This document shows, in pieces, positions 60,140 to 64,000 of a stretch of 64,000 nucleotides of DNA. The first letter of the stretch is position 1. The number at the start of each line of letters is the position of its first letter. The notes under the pieces are model-generated. The model worked only from the letters and a program-made list of their open reading frames with translations. It did not search any database and was not told the origin of the DNA. The stretch is from Actinopolymorpha pittospori (lineage in GTDB: Bacteria; Actinomycetota; Actinomycetes; Propionibacteriales; Actinopolymorphaceae). The stretch is taken from positions 682,001-746,000 of the forward strand of contig NZ_JADBEM010000001.1 of NCBI RefSeq assembly GCF_014873875.1. The letters are read 5' to 3'. A program made the position numbers and the translations under genes.

Positions 60140-60385
60140 TCAATGTGCATCGATCGTCCAACTCATGGGCTCGGCCCCGACCAGCAGCCATGCCTGCTTC
60201 GCGGCACCCGGATCCCCGCCCAGCGCGGGGACCAGCGTTTTGAAGAGCGCCATCGCCGCGGCGACCAGCAACAGCCCCGAGAGCGCCCCGAGTGCCATGA
60301 GCACTCCCGAGAGGATGAGATGTCCGCGCAGCCTCGCGGCGAGCCGCCAGAACGAACCCCGGGCGCTGTCGTCCGTCCGGCTCAT
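60140..60385 (-). pseudogene. N-terminal stump of an ABC exporter
   Basis: 81 residues. SFWRLAARLRGHLILSGVLM, ALGALSGLLLVAAAMALFKT is the first membrane segment of an ABC exporter of the fused permease-ATPase type. The frame stops at 60140; the remaining helices and ATPase are absent, and asnB starts 90 bases later. ATG 60385 overlaps the reductase stop as ATGA, so it was translationally coupled. A deletion removed most of the gene. Confidence 0.65.
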
Positions 60386-63300
60386 CGGGCAGCACCGGTC
60401 AGGCCCAGTGCCGCCAGATCGGACACGTACTTTGACACGAGATGTAGGGACAGGCCCGGGATGACCCCGGTGCCCCCCACGCCGACGTCGTGCACGGCCG
60501 AACGGAACCGGGACGCCGACGCGAGCGAGGACGACGTGGCCGCGGGACTTCGGAACGCCTCAATCAGCGGCAGCGCCGTGAAGGCGGCGATCCGCTCGGG
60601 CGCGCCGTGTAACCCGATCTCGAATCGGCGCAGCCATTCGGAGTGGTCGTCGATCCGCGTCACCGACGCACCGCTGTCGATCAGCCAGTCCACGGCGGTG
60701 TCGAGTGAGGGTCCCAGCGGGTCTGGGTTGATCGCGTTGAAGGTGCGATGGCCGAGCCCGGAGTGCGCGGTGCCCAGCCGCACCACGCTCTCCGCCAGGA
60801 AGTCGACCGGCACACCGCCGAAGGCAGCGGATCGGGCTCGATGCGCGGTGGACCGGTATGCGGTGAAGGACGTCGGCGCCACTCCGGTGACAAGGATGCT
60901 GAGCATCAGCCGCGTGAACATGTCCTGCGGGTTTAGCTGGCCGACGTATTGTCCGTGCGCCAGGATCAGACCCGACCGGAAGACCGTGACCGGAAGACCA
61001 TAGCGGTCGTGGGCATGGCGCAGCAGCACCTCTGCCGCCCACTTGCTGTTGGCGTATCCGGCGGCGTAAACCGAGGACAGGACGCGGGTCGGGTTCGTTA
61101 CGCGGATGTCGTCGTGTTCGCCGAGGTCACCGGCCACCTGGTCGGCGATCCCGACCGTCGACAAGAACACGACCTCCTTGAGCCGCGATGCCAGGGCCAG
61201 GTCGATCACGGCGGCGGTGCCCCGCACGTTGGGACCGAACAACTGCTCGTAGGGAAGGACATGATTGACCTGGGCCGCCGGATGGATGATCGTGTCCACT
61301 CCTTCGGCGAGCCGCAGCCACCCCTCGTGGGTCAGCCCCAGACGCGGATCGTCGACATCGCCGGCGATGACGTGGAGTCGGTGCTCGGCCAGTTCGCGGA
61401 ACCGGTCGAGCAGGCCGGGATCGCCCGTGTCGAACGCCTGCTCCAGTCGTCGACGCGCACCCTCGTCGCTTCTCCCGCGAACCAGGCAGACAACCTCGCA
61501 GTCCAGCCTCTTCAGCAGTTCCAGAGCGACGAAGCGACCGAGAAAGCCGTTCCCGCCGGTCAGCAGCACAGCGCGGGGGGAGGATGGGCGATCGGCAAGC
61601 GGCGGGGCAGCGGCCGTGGCGGCGTCGAGTAAGGCGTCGGTGCGGAGATCGTCTACCCGAATCGTGGACCCCGCGCCGTGCACCAAGCGGGCGGTCGGCC
61701 GGCTCGTCCCCGCCGTCCTGGCCGCCTCGATGTGGCCTGCGACGTCCCCGAGGGAGGTCGCAGGCCCGACGAGCATGCTCACCGGGACCTCTACACCGTA
61801 GATCTCCTGCAGCAGCGTGGAGAGACCGAGCGCGGACAGCGAGTCGCCGCCGAGATCGACGAAACGCATCGCCGGGGCAGGCTGCGTCGCGTGGTCACCG
61901 ACGAGGGCGCCCACGGCGCGGACAACGGTGTCGAGCACCGGCCGGTCGTCGGCTCCGTGACGTAGGGCGGCGAGCTCCGACTCCTGCTGGGCGGCCAGGG
62001 CCCCGTAGAGGCGACCCAATTGGTCGTCGAAGCGGTCCCGAACCTTCGCGCGGAGCACCTTTCCGAGTCCGGTGACAAGTCCGTTGTCCACACTGAAAGG
62101 CTCGTGTTCGACGATGAAGCTACGGGGAACTTCATAGGATCGCAGACCTGCCTCTTTCCCACGAGCACGGATGGCCCGCGCCAGCGCGGACTTGAGCTCC
62201 GCCGGGTCAGGGTAGGTCTCTGCCACCTGGCGGCTGGGCACGACGACCGCCACCAGGTAGGCCCGGCCGTTGTGCCCGTGGACGAAGATCTGGTGGATCA
62301 GCGGGCTGTCGGCTAGGGCCTCCTCGATCCTGGCCACGCTTACGAACTCGGCCTGCGCCAACTTGATCACATTGTTCCGGCGGTCGACGAAATGCAGTTG
62401 GTCCGGCGCGGTCTGCGCCATCACGTCCCCTGTCCGGCAGTATCCGTCGGCGTCGAAGAGCGCGGCGTTGAGGTCCGGTCTCCCGTAATAGCCGGGGATC
62501 ATGGATCTGGTCTTGACCAGTAGTTCCCCTCGGGGGTAGGGCCGGTCGGTGCCGAAGTACCCCAACTCGGGGACGTCGACGAGCTTGTAGTCGATGACCT
62601 GCGGTCGCAGGATCTGGTTGTCGACCAGGATCGGCCCGCCCGCTTCGGTGGTCCCGAACCCGTCGTGCAGGGGAACCCCGAGCAGCATCGTCATGAACGA
62701 CCGCAGCTCCTCGCGCAGCAACGCGCTGCCATTCGACGCCCGGGTCACCCGACCACCGAGCACGCGATCACGCAACTCCACCACGGCCTGGTCCCGCGCG
62801 TCCTCGCGCGCCGCCCCACCCGCGATCCGGGCTTCGACGTCACTGGTGAAACGCTCGTAAAGGATCTCGCACACTCGAGGGACGACGGCGAGTTCGGTCG
62901 GCCGGACCAGCGAGAAGTCCTCGAGAAGGGTCGAGGTGTCACTGGACCCGACGAAACAGCAGGTGCCGCCTCTGGCCAACGTCCCGGCGAGCGCGAGGCG
63001 GCCGGCGATGTGGTTCATGGGCGCGTGGTGCAGGGTGATACCTGGCCACGGTGCCTGCGCCAGGCCACGCCAGGAGTCGGCCAGCAGGTGTTCCGGAAAC
63101 ATCGCCCCTTTCGGGTCGCCGGTCGTTCCGGAGGTGTAGAGGATCTGGGACAGCGGCTCGGCGTTCGCCGCGGGCACGTGAAGCGGAGCCGCCGGCAGGT
63201 CCCGGCCGATCCGGTGCAGGCTCTTCACGCTGTGGACTGCGGTACGGGTGTTGACGACGGTCCTGCGGGCATCGAGTACCGCCTGGTTGATCCGGCCCGC

Positions 63301-63885
63301 TGATCGGGCCTGCCCCAGCACGATGAGGGTCGGCGGCAGGAGATCGGGCGGCAACGACTTCAGGACGGTCGCCACGAGGTCGACGCCGACGGCGAGGACC
63401 CGCGGTCGGGTCGCGGAGAAGATGGACACCCACTCTGTGGCCGGGGCTGACGGCGCGACGGGCACGGACACGGCACCGCTGGCGATCGTCGCGAGTTCCA
63501 GGATCGCGTAGTCGACGCTGGGCGAGGCCATCGAGCAGATGACGTCGCCCGGGCGGAGGATGCCTGTCGAACTGTGCTGCCAGGCCGTGCTGATCGACCG
63601 GGCGCACGTCCACACCTCCCGGTAGGAGACGGTCTCCAGACGCGGTTCCCGACGATCGGCGAAGCCGCCGGAGTCCGTCTGTTCCGACGCCACCGGACGC
63701 TCGGCCAGCGCCGGCCGGTCGGCGTAGCCGAGCATGATCGTCTCGACGATCTCGCTGAGGGCACCGATGGAGTCCCTGACCGCGTTGGCAACGGCGGGCA
63801 GCGGAAGCCGCGCCCTTACCTTGTCGTCCGCGGCGAGGACCTCCGCGAGTCGCCGTTCCTCGGGGGTCAGCTGCGTTGCGGTCAT
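60382..63885 (-). CDS. car: Carboxylic acid reductase
   Basis: 1167 residues, full family length. Adenylation domain: ILYTSGTTGDPKGAMFPEH near 250, DGFGTTEAGGPILVDNQ, GYCRTGDVMAQTAPDQLHFV, NNVIKLAQAEFVSVARIEEA. Carrier domain: FVDLGGDSLSALGL near 680, with the phosphopantetheine serine. Reductase domain: LLTGGNGFLGRFVALELLKR near 773 and YANSKWAAEVLLRHA near 945 (Tyr and Lys). It reduces acids to aldehydes using ATP and NADPH and needs a phosphopantetheinyl transferase. GGAGGAG precedes the ATG at 63885. It is translationally coupled to the ABC exporter stump; asnB follows. Confidence 0.95.
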   Translation of the reverse strand: MTATQLTPEERRLAEVLAADDKVRARLPLPAVANAVRDSIGALSEIVETIMLGYADRPALAERPVASEQTDSGGFADRREPRLETVSYREVWTCARSISTAWQHSSTGILRPGDVICSMASPSVDYAILELATIASGAVSVPVAPSAPATEWVSIFSATRPRVLAVGVDLVATVLKSLPPDLLPPTLIVLGQARSAGRINQAVLDARRTVVNTRTAVHSVKSLHRIGRDLPAAPLHVPAANAEPLSQILYTSGTTGDPKGAMFPEHLLADSWRGLAQAPWPGITLHHAPMNHIAGRLALAGTLARGGTCCFVGSSDTSTLLEDFSLVRPTELAVVPRVCEILYERFTSDVEARIAGGAAREDARDQAVVELRDRVLGGRVTRASNGSALLREELRSFMTMLLGVPLHDGFGTTEAGGPILVDNQILRPQVIDYKLVDVPELGYFGTDRPYPRGELLVKTRSMIPGYYGRPDLNAALFDADGYCRTGDVMAQTAPDQLHFVDRRNNVIKLAQAEFVSVARIEEALADSPLIHQIFVHGHNGRAYLVAVVVPSRQVAETYPDPAELKSALARAIRARGKEAGLRSYEVPRSFIVEHEPFSVDNGLVTGLGKVLRAKVRDRFDDQLGRLYGALAAQQESELAALRHGADDRPVLDTVVRAVGALVGDHATQPAPAMRFVDLGGDSLSALGLSTLLQEIYGVEVPVSMLVGPATSLGDVAGHIEAARTAGTSRPTARLVHGAGSTIRVDDLRTDALLDAATAAAPPLADRPSSPRAVLLTGGNGFLGRFVALELLKRLDCEVVCLVRGRSDEGARRRLEQAFDTGDPGLLDRFRELAEHRLHVIAGDVDDPRLGLTHEGWLRLAEGVDTIIHPAAQVNHVLPYEQLFGPNVRGTAAVIDLALASRLKEVVFLSTVGIADQVAGDLGEHDDIRVTNPTRVLSSVYAAGYANSKWAAEVLLRHAHDRYGLPVTVFRSGLILAHGQYVGQLNPQDMFTRLMLSILVTGVAPTSFTAYRSTAHRARSAAFGGVPVDFLAESVVRLGTAHSGLGHRTFNAINPDPLGPSLDTAVDWLIDSGASVTRIDDHSEWLRRFEIGLHGAPERIAAFTALPLIEAFRSPAATSSSLASASRFRSAVHDVGVGGTGVIPGLSLHLVSKYVSDLAALGLTGAAR

Positions 63886-63904
63886 CGAAGGGCTCCTCCG
63901 GTTC

Positions 63905-63960
63905 GGGCCAGGGTTTTCGGGCCAGGGTTTTCGGGCCAGGGTTTTCGGGCCAGGGTTTTC
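63905..63960 (+). repeat. Four tandem 14-base repeats upstream of car
   Basis: GGGCCAGGGTTTTC is repeated exactly four times, ending with a partial GGG, 20 bases before the car start codon and so within its leader or promoter. Copy-number change would shift spacing by 14 bases each. Confidence 0.9.
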
Positions 63961-64000
63961 GGGTCGGCCTGGCGGTCGTCGTGTCAGGTGGCGTGCAGCG

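Noticed and set aside
60382..63885. Reading car as an NRPS module
   Set aside because: There is no condensation domain; the A-carrier-reductase order and length match carboxylic acid reductases.

Overview
The window is high-GC DNA with actinomycete codon usage. Its gene content fits a filamentous or soil actinobacterium: F420/FMN-type PPOX and LLM enzymes, an ERCC4-Lsr2 remnant, DUF1918-CBS and Clp-N proteins, an AHSA1/ArsR pair, a RecD2 helicase and a carboxylic acid reductase. The order cannot be fixed from sequence alone. No tRNA, rRNA or CRISPR array was seen.

The main character of the region is decay by rearrangement. Intact genes alternate with more than two dozen gene fragments. Some carry only a frameshift or stop: DHFR-like, YjbR, SRPBCC, the integrase, a secreted repeat protein. 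Many are true truncations or fusions that sequencing error cannot explain: GntR fused to antisense of a solute-binding protein, the anmK start fused to a TetR core, an Acg nitroreductase start fused to the DnaB C-terminus, a DNA ligase core, a caspase piece, a BtrH piece and an RHS piece. This looks like a hypervariable or chromosome-arm region.

Layout. 1-9650: fragments, an alpha/beta hydrolase, a secreted beta-propeller protein with a broken divergent paralogue, and an IS630-type element that carries a passenger gene inside its inverted repeats. 10-17 kb: a large secreted propeller-phosphoesterase, then broken small genes. 16.9-22 kb: a compact three-gene minus-strand operon encoding a WD40-KAP NTPase, a substrate-binding/VWA protein and a small membrane coiled-coil protein; this is the best candidate for an undescribed system. 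22.7-27.8 kb: mobile-element graveyard with a tyrosine integrase remnant, a duplicated integrase 3' end flanking a dienelactone-hydrolase-like gene, a Tn3 transposase remnant, and an IS701-type element inserted precisely at CTAG in a VOC gene.

28-36.9 kb: PPOX/YjbR/TetR genes, an HSL-type esterase divergent from TetR across a 16-bp palindrome, a DUF4236 protein, RecD2 and an SDR. 37-43 kb: RHS and secreted-protein remnants, then a MarR-controlled NmrA-NmrA-DoxX operon. 43-46 kb: a locus resembling the dormancy regulon of mycobacteria (Acg nitroreductase pieces, two CBS proteins) with a hexanucleotide microsatellite between the divergent CBS genes. 46.6-47.0 kb: a non-coding cluster of GC-rich hairpins, two of them mutually exclusive. 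47-56 kb: small orphan proteins, a zinc-independent ribosomal protein S14, an HTH/Clp-N pair with a near-ideal leaderless promoter and duplicated operator, two TetR genes, and an ArsR/SRPBCC pair. 57-64 kb: an alpha/beta hydrolase, an asparagine synthetase, a stump of an ABC exporter and a complete carboxylic acid reductase, probably the remains of a biosynthetic locus.
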